Under the pieces are notes generated by a model. It was not told the DNA's origin. It worked only from the letters and a program-made list of their open reading frames with translations, and searched no databases. The translations under genes were made by a program, and so were the position numbers. DNA of 64,000 nt from Typha latifolia (Eukaryota; Streptophyta; Magnoliopsida; Poales; Typhaceae), in assembly GCA_019914945.1 (NCBI GenBank), contig CM034107.1, positions 9,734,001-9,798,000 of the forward strand, given 5' to 3'. Position 1 is the first letter of the stretch. Each line of letters opens with the position of its first letter. Positions 10,660 through 23,269 of the stretch are shown piece after piece.

Positions 10660-12650
10660 TATTTTGAAGTAAAATCATTCATAATGAAAATAAAATGTAT
10701 CTGAAAATTGATACTTTCTTTAAAAAACAATATACATAGTTTTATACAAATAATCAAATATTAAAATATAAAATTACATATTGTTGTATCACAATCTTTA
10801 TATTTCAAACTTTGTAAAGAGCTCCAATATGATCGCAATTTTAGTGTGGGCTAATCTGTGTTGGTCGGTTTGGGCAACCATTGGATGCACACTGACATAT
10901 CAATTGTGTGCATTCAACGACTCTAATCATGCTCGAAAAGAAATATAAGTCGTCATAAAATTTGAGCGAGCATGATTAAAATCGTCGAATATGTATGATT
11001 GATCTATTAACATAAGATCAGTCATCATCGAGTCCCAACCATGTTAATATTGGGTTAAATATATTTTACTTCTTTGTACTTTGGACAAATATTTTATCTT
11101 AAATATTTTTGTATAACTAAGCCTCTCGTTCCTTAAACTTTTTTTTATATCATTAAGCCTTCATAGACTTTTAGCTAGTTTGTAACAATTAGATTTTTCA
11201 TCCAAGAGTTATTAGTAAATATATATTTCTTTTATCTTATAATATAATTATAATTTAAATAAAAATCACTTGTTTTCTTTTCTTTGTATCACTAAGTCAC
11301 TCTTTGATTTTTCTTTAATAGAACTACAGAAACAAGGTAATTTAAGTTATTTTATTATCTTCATTAATAATAATTATAATTACAGTTTAACTAAAATTCC
11401 AAAGGGGCACTTTGACATAAATAAAATTAAAAAAAAAAATAATTTTAGACCAAAATATAAGAAAAAAAAATTCATTTAACCTTTAAAGTTATATCTAGCC
11501 ATTGATACTATCTCAAGATCATAAAATTTAAAATATATGAGAAATAATCTATATGTATTAAGCCTTTTGTGCTAATGCAATTTTCCATTAAGCTCATGTT
11601 CTTTTACTTGAGTTCAATGAAGTGATTAAGATAAGTAGAATCATCCCATATGAAGTTTTAGTAATTCTATGGTAGCAATGAAATCAATGATCGGATCAAC
11701 CAATAAAGTTGACTAACAAGCCCACTTTATTATCTTTGAAGCAAAGACCTAATACTAATAGCACAGCACCATAACAAACATATATGTTATACTAATAGAT
11801 GAAACAATGAATAGTTCATAACATAGCTTAATATGCTCTTGAAAATATTTCTTGTAAGCTTTGGGCTACTTCTGACCTGAATATTTCGTGTAATCTTATT
11901 CATTAATGAGCTAAATCTATGGAAAAAAATTAATACGAAGTCTCAATTTTTTGAAAAGTAAAACTGACATTTAGTTGGATTATATTTAAAATTTTATAAA
12001 TAGCTTCGACATGAGCACAATTTCGATGTGGGTTGCGAGCATCTGTTAGATGCTACTAATGTATCGATTATCCGCATTTATGACTTCAATCAAACTCAAA
12101 GGAAAATATAAGGGGTTATAGAATTTGGGCTAATGTAAACCATTTTAATATTCAGTTAAATTAATTATTTGTATCATTAAGCCTTTCTAAACATTTTATG
12201 ATTGTAACGTTGCATGTATAATTTTAATTTAGATAAAAAAATTAAACAAAATCACTTTCCTTTTTTAATCATTAAGTCGCCTTGAATTTTATTTAATAAA
12301 AGCAGAATTATTTAAATTATTTATTATCTTCATTAATAGGATTATAAGGATGGTGTCTGCCACACTAAAAAAAAATTTAAGAAAGTAAAATAATTCCATC
12401 TTGAGATCATAAATTTCACCTTTTAGGAGTAGTAATAATAAACAATATCTTATTTTTTTTTTATAAATTTATTAGTTAAATATTTAATCTTGTATACAGT
12501 AAAATAAAACATACACCAATTCACAATTAAGCCCCTATAACGAATTACAAAATTATATACACTTCCTTCTTCCCTCCACCAAAAAGAATCGCAGGCACAG
12601 CGTGTACCATTCCACCTCGTGATTCGTGCGTGTGGCATGATACGCCGACT

Positions 12651-15600
12651 TTATCCTCTCCTGACCGTCCGATCTACACCACCATAGGCAGCCGTAGCCG
12701 TCGCCAGCGCCGGCGCCGATGTGCTCCCTCCTCCGCCGAGCGCCACAGCCGCTGTCTCGACATGCGTGAGCAGATATTCGTAGATCTTCTTCCTCAGCCG
12801 TCCGATCGTATCCGGGGAGACTCCTCCTCCTCCGCCGCCGCCCTCCTCGTCCTCCACCGCCGCCTCGCCTTCCAGCCAATCGTTCACCTTCTTCAGCTGC
12901 GACAGCATTCCCGCCACCTGATCCCGATCGAACGGCCCACCCGCCGCAACGTCGGCGTCCAGGAACCTCTCCACAAACCCTAGGAACCACCTCGCCGTCT
13001 CCTCCCGCATCAACTTCGCTAGCTTCACCCCCTCCGCCGCCCCTGCCCCGCGGATCCACCCCGGCACCGGAGCCGCCTCCTCCTTTGTCCGCCGCGCTGG
13101 CGCCGCCGGTGAAGGGGAAGGCCGAGCCTTCGGTTGGGATGGCTTCGAGGCGGCGGCGACCACCGCCGTCACCGGCGCCGGATCTCCGGCGGAAGGGGAC
13201 CCAGGATGAGGAGGGGGTTTAGGGCCGTAGAGGGTGAAGGGGGAGAGGTCGGTGGAGAGGGCGGCGTGGACCCATGAGGCGGCGAGCTTGCGGTGGTCGT
13301 CGGCGGAGCAGCGTAGAGTTTCGTCTTCGGTCTGGTCACCGCTTGCCATAGGGGGTGAGTGGTCAGGTGAGGTTACCGAGCTGGCGACGAGGGTCGCGCG
13401 AGCGAGGGTGGCGTGGAGTGAGAGGAATTGCTCCACGGCGGGATGGGGGTTATCCTCCTTCGCGGTGGATGTTAGCTCAGCATACACACTAACAGCATAA
13501 AAAAAATAAAATAATTATGAAATCCTCATTATAACTCTGAAATAGGGAAGATTAACACTTCAAACCCTACACTTTTATGATTTTACTGTTACACCCTACT
13601 TTTTCAATAGGATTTAATTAACTCGCAGCACATAACACAAGAACTAAATATAAATGTGATTAACTATTTTCAATACCTCTTGTTTTAGACTTCATTCTCA
13701 GAGAACACCACATTTAATCTAAAAGGTAATCAAAGGGAGAATATTCAGTTAGAATCAAACTTGTTAGTTAGAAAAGATGAGGATATCATCTTTAAATCAA
13801 GTTTGATACAAACTAAATATAACTTCTTTTCCCTTATGGGAGTGTTTTCTGATAAAAAAAAATGTCCTGCACATTGGGCTCCAAATATAAATATTGATGT
13901 TGGAAAAGGAAATATTAATATATTATCTATCAATAATTCACCTCCCTTGGTCCATGTGAGGATTGGATAAACAACTAGCAGTATGATGAATGATGATTTC
14001 TCTCTACTATAGAAGTATTTTCTTCTATCATACACCTTCTACCAATTTAGTAGTCCAGATATCATGCCCTACCATTATTTTAGCATCACATACAGCAAGG
14101 CACACTAAATTCATGTGCAGAAAGTTCTGCTGATGGATTGTTATTTGATCTGAATAAATGCTAACCAGATTCCAGATTGGCTTATATGATTTTAAATGTA
14201 TGAAGTTCTACTAGGATTTAGGAACCTTCTTTCCTACATTATGTATCCAAAATATAGATCTGTTGATTGAAAGATCCTCTGCACTCTATTCATCATTGCA
14301 AGATTGTTGTCAGCATAACGATCATTTCAGATAAAACTTAGAATCCACCGTCGCAAATGGGAACTTCTTTCTTGACAACTTTATTTCCTCAAAAGATTTA
14401 TTCAGTTCTTGCTTCTTGCCTGTGCTTGTATTAGTGTTAGCTCATATCTATAATGCTGATATATCATCAAAGTTGAAACTTTCCAACTATAATATGTTTG
14501 TTTTCATACTCAATTCAACCCTAAGCTTGAGTACTATAACAAATGGAGCATATGATCTCAAGAATGGTTATCTTCCAAATACAGATTCTATGATATAGTA
14601 GAATTTACAAACTAAAAGGAACAGGAAAGCAGATAGCCTAGACTACCTGCAATTGAAATGGTTAGAAGTGGACAACTGAATCATATAAAACAAGTCAATA
14701 TTGTCGGCATGGAAATCCTATCAGAAGATGAACTCTTAATGGTCAGAATAACTAAAAGATAACAAAATCAAAGAGTAACTATCATTTTGAAGAGGTCATA
14801 CCTAAGGCACCGTATCAAGGTCTCTGCAGAAGAAGCTTCTCGCATAGCCTCAATTGCAGCTAATTCGGCTGCGTCCCTGTACTTTATGACCTCCTAATGT
14901 AAAAGTAGATATAAAATTAATAATAAGAATAAATAATAGTAAAAACACAATATATCAGGTTTCACTGAAATTGCAATATTGTGCCTTGCAGCACAACCAG
15001 CAGCATTGTGCTGGCTGTGACACGGGCATCACAATCCTTTAATGAAATATAGAACCTAATAATAGCATGCAAATACTTCTTGTACGAAACAACCAACTAG
15101 GAAAAACCATTGCTGTCAATTATAATTAGATGACAGAAACAATACCTTTCCAAGTTTTGTGAGAGAAGATGAAACTGAGCCCCATGAGGCACTTCCATTT
15201 GTCAATTTTCTTCTGCTGGGGATAACTTTGACTAGGTTGCCAAGTGGTAGATTGCGAGTGGCATCCATTGACTTCTTTACAAGGGGGATTCTTTGCTTAT
15301 TTGATCTATCAGAATCTTCTACTGTTACAGTAGGATTCCCTTTCTTCAAAGGGGTTTGAGCCCTACTGTCTTCTTTAGGTAACTTCTCATCTGTGGCCAA
15401 CTTTCTTCGAGGAACCTGTAAGTTTACACAAGGAAATACTAAGGTGATCTCATACAGAAATACTAGAATATCCATAAGATAACTGCAGTTTCTTTGCATT
15501 TTCAATACAGAAATGAAGAATGATATGTTTACGTCCTGTGCCTGAATAAGTCAAAGACATCACAAACCGAAAGTCAGAGGAGAAGACAGAAAATATAGAA

Positions 15601-16963
15601 GAACATTGTTATCTAGACCTTCTACTTAATCCAAATAAATTCTGCTGCAATCAATTTCAGAATATCATCAGAAGTTGGCATTCTGTGGCGGCATACAAAA
15701 TTTTTGCTTACTTCTTGACTTATCATGCTCAAACTTCGGCATTCTTAACTATTAAAACCCTGAAAAAAGGGCAACATTGCAGTAAAACTTATTTCAAAAG
15801 TAATTTAGATAAGTTAAACAAAATAATGAGATGCAACTCTTAACAATTTCCAAGATGGCAAGATACTAAAGGTTAGAAATAGTCTTGATGGTTCATAGCA
15901 TTACAGTATCTAAAACATATGAGAAGGCAGAGCAAAAAAAAAGTTTTTTCAAACCTCAACAATACTAAAGATATAGATAAATACAACTCATAAAAACTAT
16001 TAAGATTAGATAAGAGTCATAGAAACTCACTGAAGAACTTCGAGCTTCAGCTTTAGGCTCAATCTTAGCTGCTCTGGTATTACTATAATCTTTCCCCTTC
16101 GGCTCTACATTTCCTTCCCAGCTCTTTCTTAAAGCCTTAGGACCTGAAGATGCCAGATTTCCTAAGAAGTTACCAGAGGTAGATTTCCTGCCAGCAGCTG
16201 TTGCCTTTAGAACAGAAGCTGCCCTCTCCAACAAACCTAGCTTCGAAGGTGTAGACTTCTCTGTCCTTTTAACTTTTGCCTGCTGCTTAACTCCATTGGG
16301 TATCTTCTCAAATGATGTTGACAATGAATGACAACTAGTTGGGGATGAAGGAATTGACCTCGACAATGATCTCGACCTAACATGACGAACTTCCTTCTTC
16401 TCCTCCACACTACTTACAGATTGTTTCGAGAGAGAAGATGTTGACCTACTGAGTGATGACCTTCTACTATCCAATGCCTCAACTTTGGTCGTTAGTATTG
16501 ACTTCCTCAACTTGATCCTCTCTTTATCCAATGTTAGATTGCTAAGAGTCATAGAGTCAGTTGATGCTTGTGATTTCTCAATATTTACGACCCCAGAAGA
16601 GGTAGAAGTGAGATCCTCAGGACTACCAACACAAGGGTGGCGTCCAGGAACCGGCCTGACTCCTTTAACGATTGGCACAGGGGAGGCTGCCATGAGGCGC
16701 TCAACATGGATGAATTGGCCCAGTTGGATATTATCACTCAAGATGAGCTCGTTGTCTTCGTTATCTAGGGAGACATATGTTGCATGGGAGGAATCTGAGA
16801 CCTTTAAATAGAAACCCTTGTTGGAATAGAGATCCCCACCAGCAAGGGCAGGAACAATGCTGACCACCTGAAGGAGACAAGAACGGTGCCGACCTGCAAC
16901 CTTATCATCGGAATTCATATGCTGGAGGAGCTTGAGAAGAACCCCAGGGACCAAACCAGCCAT
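12651..16963 (-). CDS. DUF936 family protein (plant-specific, function unknown)
   Basis: Four coding exons on the minus strand: 16963-16031, 15415-15146, 14893-14802, 13488-12651 (phases 0, 0, 2), 2133 nt, 710 aa. The start [14 protein letters not shown] and the following [25 protein letters not shown] and GQFIHVERL blocks are the DUF936 N-terminal signature. The middle is Ser/Arg/Lys-rich and probably disordered. Exon 3 encodes [20 protein letters not shown], and the C-terminus has a helical part ([46 protein letters not shown]). Length fits a full-size family member. The molecular role is not established; microtubule or cell-wall links claimed for relatives cannot be judged here. Exon 4 is strongly GC-rich while exons 1-3 are not, the reverse of the usual monocot 5'-to-3' gradient. 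Confidence 0.9.
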
Positions 16964-18255
16964 TGGTCTCTATAGCATAAATTCTCTGCAATAAGGCAAT
17001 ATAAACAAACAAATTCAACTTAAAACAACAAGAAAACTCAAACAACAAACAGAGATTTCTAGCTCAAGAATTTCTTGAATATAAATAAACCCCAAATGTT
17101 GAAATCATCAGATGACTATTGTTTTCTTTTTTAACCGAAGTGATTGTGATTAGCGACTTGAGCATGTTTATAAATACTAGACAGGAAAATGTTCAATTAG
17201 CAGAAATCCAGGAACGAAACGATTACAAGATGAGGTATCTCTGAGAATTTGAGACACCGAGACAACCAAAGAGATTTCCTTAAAAAAAAAGTTGTTGCAA
17301 ATCTATGGAACTCACAAGGAAGAACAATTTTAGCTCTAGGCTTGAAATATTCAGGATCAAAGTTCTCACAGACTATGAAGTCATGAATCAAGAAGAGAAA
17401 AACCCAAAAGGAGCAATCAAATTTGACTCCTCATATGGACTCAAAAGTACAACACCAACCTAAAAAAGTATTTTCTGAAGGCTCAACTAGAAATAGCATC
17501 GAAGTCTTGTAGTCTTTTAATGAGGAAAGGAGCCAATTTTGACCTTGAATGATACCATTCTGCCTTACAGTCGACAAAATGCATCACTTGATAATAGCAT
17601 GTGCAATAGATGGAGATTTAAACAGAATTTGACCAAAACGGGGGAGAACAACATAAAAGGCTAATTATTATACGTTGACCTATAAGCCATCCTAATTGTA
17701 AAAGGATCAGATCTATTTAATCCGTTGAGAAATATTAACAAACAGTTACACTACACATATTGCTCAGGGAGATTCCAATACGAATCACACCTCCTCCTCA
17801 AAACCCAAACGCAAACTCCCTCCTATTAAAATGAAAAAGTTAAAAAAAAAAATCAGCTTTTTGTAGATCCAAAGTACTCCAGAGACACAAACAAGAGCAT
17901 TAAAAAAAAAACACCACCTTTAATTCAAAAAAGAGCATTTCGAATATAATCGAAACCAACCTTTCAACTAATAGCGATCGAAAGTCATGGAGATCTCGCT
18001 GGAAACCAAAGAGGACAGCGATATCTCGACACCCAACAGCGGAAAAATCAGGAATTTAATGCGTCGCTGACTGGTACGTTGGGGTAACAGGTGAGAAGAC
18101 AAAAACAATTGGAGGGCGATAGACAAAGGTGCGAAGAAAGATTACGTTGATACAGAGGAGGGACGAAAAGGTACAATTTTCTTTTTCCCCTGTCGCAAGG
18201 AGACTGAGGAGCTTCAGTAAAGAAGAATGGTGGGCTACGAGGGCATTTAAAGTGG

Positions 18256-18260
<5 letters not shown>
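16964..18260 (-). other. Leader and probable 5' UTR intron of the DUF936 gene
   Basis: Reading the minus strand, an acceptor-like attgcag/agaat lies at about 16987, just before the start codon. A possible donor (gaaag/gttggt) lies near 17960. This suggests a leader intron of roughly 1 kb. No other gene was seen here. Splice choice is a guess from motifs. Confidence 0.4.

Positions 18261-18312
<52 letters not shown>
18260..18312. repeat. (GA)n microsatellite in DUF936 promoter/leader
   Basis: About 53 bases of AG dinucleotides with one aaag interruption. On the gene's strand this is a CT tract, a common feature of plant core promoters and leaders. It creates spurious open frames encoding RERERE and SLSLSL runs. 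Confidence 0.95.
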
Positions 18313-18537
18313 TACTTTCTTGTTTCTTTGCTTCTCTTCTCGCCCTATTAATGCAGGAGAACTGTTTGTAACCTGACACAATCCTAATCTCTCTGCCTCT
18401 CTGGTATCTGTCCACCTCTTGCAGTTTATGCATGACGATGTAATAATAACAACTACAGGAAGGAGGAATATTGATTGAGGAATTTGCATTTTAGCACCCT
18501 GACTTTTAACCTATTTACAGTTCACACCCTCTCGTTT

Positions 18538-18793
18538 TAATATATTTATAAATATTATTTCAGGTACTTTATCTATTTTATAATTCAAACCAGTCCTCCT
18601 ATTTCTCCATAATTATATTAACTAACTGATATCAACCAAATTACTAAAATTATCTCACCACGATTTATAAATTATTTTATATATTATAATAAATTATTTA
18701 TTTAAATGAGAATTATAAAAAAAATCAGTAAAAATCAGACGGGATGTGAATTATAAAATAGATAAAATTTAGAGTGAAATTTATAAAATTCTC
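18538..18793. mobile_element. MITE, same family as the 3740-4139 element
   Basis: Both halves contain inverted copies of the motif tttatctattttataattca; the right half reads tgaattataaaatagataaa. The ends correspond to those of the 3740 element (complement of the right end: gagaattttataaatttca). About 256 bases, shorter than the relative because the interior is reduced. No coding. Confidence 0.6.
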
Positions 18794-20299
18794 TATTATT
18801 TTAACTCAATGAAACTCTTAGGTTAAGTTACCTACGATACCAACCTTATCCAACACTATGCCAAATCTTATTCGACCGTTACTTATTCTTTTCTCTTACT
18901 TTCGAGTCTCTTGTTTAAGTAATAAAAATTAAACTTGTCCCTAAAAGAAGTTTAATTTCCTCAAAAATAGTAGATTTAAAATTTAATAAAATTTTAAATA
19001 TACTGTGACTGGTTGGAGCTCTTTAGTTATTCTTTTCCATCCAACTCATATATAGTATTAAGATTATTATTTTTTTTTTATCTTTTATGTAAAATATTTT
19101 TACTATCTACAAGATCGTATTATAAAAATTAATCAGGTGAGATATTATTGGTTTTGGTTTAAGTATGCAATAATTTATGATTGCATAATTTGTTTATAAT
19201 CCATAAAAGAAATATAATAAATTAATTAATTGAGAATTGGAATGGAAGCGCATGTGGGAGAAGCGTGGGCTGTCGGTGAACGAAGACGCCGCCACCGCGT
19301 AGGGCCCGAAGATCGAACTGGCTTCGCTCCTCAGCGACCAGCGGTCAACAACGCCTCGGTCATTTCACCGATACGGTGACCATATCGTGCTGGTAAGTTT
19401 GACTTGACTTTTTATTCAAAGTAGGTTTTTTTTTTTCTTTTTTTCCCATTCTTCTACTAATTTTGTTAGATAAATAGGAGAACTTTTGGAATAATTTGGC
19501 TAAGGGGATGTTTGTCTCCAATGAAACTAATTAAAATGGATATATGATCCAACTAACTCATTTATGATTCAACTAATCTGTTTAAAATTCGCAAAACTTA
19601 TTTATAAACGAGAATAACTTATATAAATTTAAATAATTTATGTCACCTGCTTGCTTAATAAATCAATCGTGTTTAGAAATTTTGCCGAAATAATTTATAT
19701 AAATTTAAATAGCTTGTGTCACTCGATAATCCGTTTATGAATTAAGTTTAACAAATTTAAAGTGAACATTTTTTTCTTTTATAAAAAATGGGTATATCAA
19801 TTTATAAGTAGCATATATTGCACAATTTAGCCAACTATCCATAAAACAAAATTTATTAGCCACAAGGAGTCTCTACTAAGAGTATACTACACAATCTTTT
19901 AAATTTCTAGCATAAAGAAATATTTTTTTTCACACATTTTATGCAATCTTTCTAATTTCTATTGATTATGCTCAATATTTCTCTAGGTAGAGTTAATTAA
20001 AAAAAACATTTTTCTAGGCAAATTCTTTAGTCAAACAATAAGCTATGAATAAAAAGGTGTTGACTTTAAAGAGAGTACTAGAGTAGTACTGCTGGTCAAA
20101 TTTTCTTTCTCCTCTTTGGATAAGGAGACTGCTGGTTCTTTATGGCATCAATTTTAAGGACCATCTATGAAAAAAAAGAGGTCCTAGTTTAATTACTCTT
20201 ATTTTTAAATTTTTGAATAAGATACTTTGAATGAGTTTAAAAATAAATTAGTCATTATTTCTGATGTGATAAGAAAAAAATTAGTCACTTTAAAAAATA
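18794..20299. other. AT-rich intergenic stretch with a GC-rich exon-like island
   Basis: Mostly AT-rich, with a short duplicated block (tatataaatttaaat.. followed by tgtcac) near 19618-19660 and 19698-19722. About 19230-19393 is abruptly GC-rich and ends in a strong splice-donor-like site (gtgctg/gtaagt). One plus frame reads WEKRGLSVNEDAAT, then an in-frame TAG, then GPKIELASLLSDQ. I recognise no family; it could be a relic first exon or a captured gene fragment. Confidence 0.4.
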
Positions 20300-21035
20300 G
20301 GCTCAATTGCACTTTGTCTTTACTATACTATATAAAAATACTCCACTAGATTTTTAAAAAATTGTCGTTAATAGATATTCTAAAATTACTTTTCTAGCCC
20401 TATGTTGTTAGAGAAAAACATTACTTTTACTGATAATTTAAAATTACCTATTTATTCTTACCTGCTTCATTTATTTCTTCCTCTTTTTATCCCATTTTTT
20501 TTTTCATTTTCTTCATTTTTAATCTACCACTCTTATCCCAAAAAAACTTCCATCTCGACTCTTCTCTCTCAACTTTAAAAGTTGGCAATATATAATTCAT
20601 GCATCGAAGAAGACATAGGAGAGCTAGAAGCTATGTGAGAAAGATGTAAGGAAATCAAATGTCGGTGGTGTTGCTGTTGTTTATGCTAAAAGCCATGTGG
20701 GGGAAAAAAATATATAGAGAGATAGGATAAAAAAATTTATGACTCGGAGAAGGAGAAAGCTTGGGAAAGAAGAAAGAAATGCCTTTTGTAGTTAAGCTTA
20801 AAGGAGACAGGATAAAATTATCCAAAACTATTTTTTGACATTTATGAGGGTAATTTAGTCTATCTAAAAATAGCATAATATTTACGTACTTGGCATGTGA
20901 GTTTTAACTTACGAAAAGCTAATAGATGAGTTAAGTTGTAGCTTTTCAAAAGTCTAGAGAGTATTTATACATTTTTTTAGTGTAAGAAGGTAAAGTGATA
21001 TCGGGTCAAAGTACGGAGTAAAGTGTAATTAAGCC
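20300..21035. mobile_element. Non-autonomous Mutator-like element 2
   Basis: 736 bases. The left end ggctcaattgcactttgtc and the complement of the right end ggcttaattacacttta match the ends of element 1 at 9871. Flanking 9-base duplications are taaaaaata (20291-20299) and taaaaaatt (21036-21044). The left inverted repeat lacks an internal block present in the right one. The CT-rich interior corresponds to the GA-rich interior of element 1, so it lies in the opposite orientation. No transposase. Confidence 0.8.
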
Positions 21036-22924
21036 TAAAAAATTTTTGGCATCGAAAGACTAAAGAAATCATTTTAAGGGCATAATAGTATGTTTATTTT
21101 TTCTCTCCTTTATGTGATTCCAAGGATATCTATTTCAGCCCTGATAAATATAGATTTTGGGGGACTTCCGAGGGATGAAATAAGCTTAGGGTTTTGTGGA
21201 TAAAGCTTAGATGGATTTATCCAAACTCATTAATTATAATGGTGAGGGCCACTAAATCCTTTTCTTTCTCTATATATTGGAATCTCTTTGCCCTGTTTGG
21301 TAGCCTATCTTTGTCTTGGTACAGTAACAAGTCTCTTTATATATAAAGATTCTAATCTCCTCTAAGAATGGGGTCCATATGGAAAGTTAATAGGAGTTGG
21401 ATATTTAATCCATCTCATCCAATTATGTCTATCTATCATGAGCTTTATTTATGAAGTTAGTTAGTTTTGGATTTTATTGTTTTTTGCTTGCAAGTTAAGT
21501 ATATTTTTCAAATTTAATAAAGGAGTAATTAGGAGTGTAATCAATGATTTCGAGGATCAATTCAAGCCTAAATTGTGCGTGATCAAGCTTGAAATAAAGC
21601 CTGATTTAATGGTGAAGGTATAAGAACTAATATAATTATATTAAGAGCTAAAAATATAGATTCATATTAGTCTTATGTATTATACATTATATAACATTAA
21701 ATATTTTATTATTAGTTTTTAGGCTAAAATAATTTTAATGATAGTGAATTGATGTCAAAATTAGGGTTTCTTCGTTAGCAAGTATTCTTTAATAAGCTCT
21801 ATGAACTGAATCACTCATTAGTGAACTTTCAAAAATAATACATTAAATGAAATAATTTTCTAATTTCTAATTTCTACTTGTCATATTTTTCCTTCGGGGC
21901 GAGGAACTTCTGTAATTTAATTATATTATATTAAATTATTTATTTATTAATAATATCACAATAAATATAAATTATATGTATTCTATTATAACAGAATATG
22001 TATCAACTATAAAACATATACGCACTCAGTAACCAAAAAACTAAATATAATTATTGATCGGTAGAATTCTTGATTTTCCAATCTACTTAACATGGGAATT
22101 TATTTTATTTTTTAGTTTTTTATTGTGTGTTTTTTTTAGGTAGAGTGGTTAGGATGGAAGAGCATTATATTTATTTGGAGTAGCTTGTACTTGGGTTTGG
22201 TGATGGTGTTTATTTGTATGCCTATGTAGCTCAATAAAATGTGAAAAAAGATTGCCGACAATTTGGATTATGATTGATTACCTAATTTTATTTCTTTGCT
22301 TTGTTTTAGTTGAGAAAGGTTTTTGAGTGGATAAGTTTGTCTCCAAATGGAGTTTGGTTCAAGTGATGATAACATACTTTTGGACTAATTCTTTTCATAT
22401 TAATCTTTTCTTTTTTCTAGAGGTTTTTATATAATTACTATTAAAAACTTTCAAAAATATCATTTCATCACTAATTATAATTAAATCATAACTTAGATAT
22501 AAAAAAAGAAGACTATTTTTCTGTTGTAGAAATTATTATTTTTTTAAAAAAACTATTTAATGTTATACTGAATATTATAGTACAATGAAATATAGTTTAT
22601 TTTATGTGAGATAATGTGTTTTGATTAGTATTTTACATACAACTAAAAAAAGTGGTATTTTAATTATTTATATGTGTTTATTAACTTTAATAATAATCTA
22701 TTAGCAATAATTTTTTTAAAATTAATCAGAATGGCATTTTTGAAATCAAAAGTTTTACTGCTGATATTTAAAGAATATAGGGATAATTATGATATTTTGA
22801 AAGTTTTTGGTGGCAATTATATATTAATTTTTTTAATAATTAATCTTTTATTTGAGTACACTTACAGATTATAATTAATTATCCTTGGAATCAACAAAAA
22901 GTTGACTTAGAGAAGCTTATTTTG

Positions 22925-22941
22925 CCCCCCCCCCCCCCCCC
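22925..22941. repeat. Poly-C homopolymer (17 C)
   Basis: Seventeen consecutive cytosines inside AT-rich DNA, followed by a T-run. Exact length is unreliable in any sequencing technology. Confidence 0.9.
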
Positions 22942-23008
22942 TTTTTCTTTCTTATGTTTTATTTTTGGTGTCACTTATTCTTCTTAGCTATCTTATTTTT
23001 ATATTAAG

Positions 23009-23013
<5 letters not shown>

Positions 23014-23043
<30 letters not shown>
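23014..23043. repeat. (TA)n microsatellite
   Basis: About 15 perfect TA units in intergenic DNA. Confidence 0.95.
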
Positions 23044-23044
<1 letters not shown>

Positions 23045-23269
23045 CCTTTGTTATGGCAGTTAGCATATACAAGAATGAAAAAGAAAAAGAGTAAATACAA
23101 GAATTTTGTGCCATGGGCAGTGTTGTGTGATAATGAATATTTTTTTTACTTACAAAATATAAATTTAGTGATAATTACTCAATATTGTGTGTTAATTATA
23201 TTACTAATTGATTGTGCTTTACTTTTAATAAAATAAGTTTTTATATATTCGATAGTCATAATCAACATA

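Larger units (their letters stand above)
8340..12330. repeat. Degenerate tandem duplications of the 3' end and flank of CYB561 copy 2
   Basis: Three diverged direct copies can be followed. Copy A (8340 to about 9420) contains the true exon 4 and its flank. Copy B (about 9440-11270) contains a relic exon 4 and is split by a Mutator-like element. Copy C (about 11940-12330) contains only the flank. Shared markers in order include caattgaata before the exon, ggattagttgagca after the stop, a block on tttataaagaggttc / ttgtaaagagctcc / tttataaatagcttc, and a later tatcactaa/tatcattaagcct block. It records repeated unequal exchange at the end of the array. Confidence 0.7.
21045..23260. other. Intergenic AT-rich region with simple repeats
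   Basis: No gene seen. It holds the second copy of a dispersed repeat at 21550-21720 (see 7030-7190), a run of 17 cytosines at 22925-22941, and a (TA)n tract at 23014-23043. Short open frames near 22674 and 23048 have no domain and a composition expected of AT-rich DNA. Confidence 0.5.

Noticed and set aside
12553..13500. Several long frames on both strands over the DUF936 last exon
   Set aside because: All are alternative frames of the GC-rich exon; only the 12651-13488 minus frame continues the DUF936 reading and family motifs.
18056..18489. Open frames encoding RERERE or SLSLSL repeats
   Set aside because: Direct translation of the GA microsatellite.
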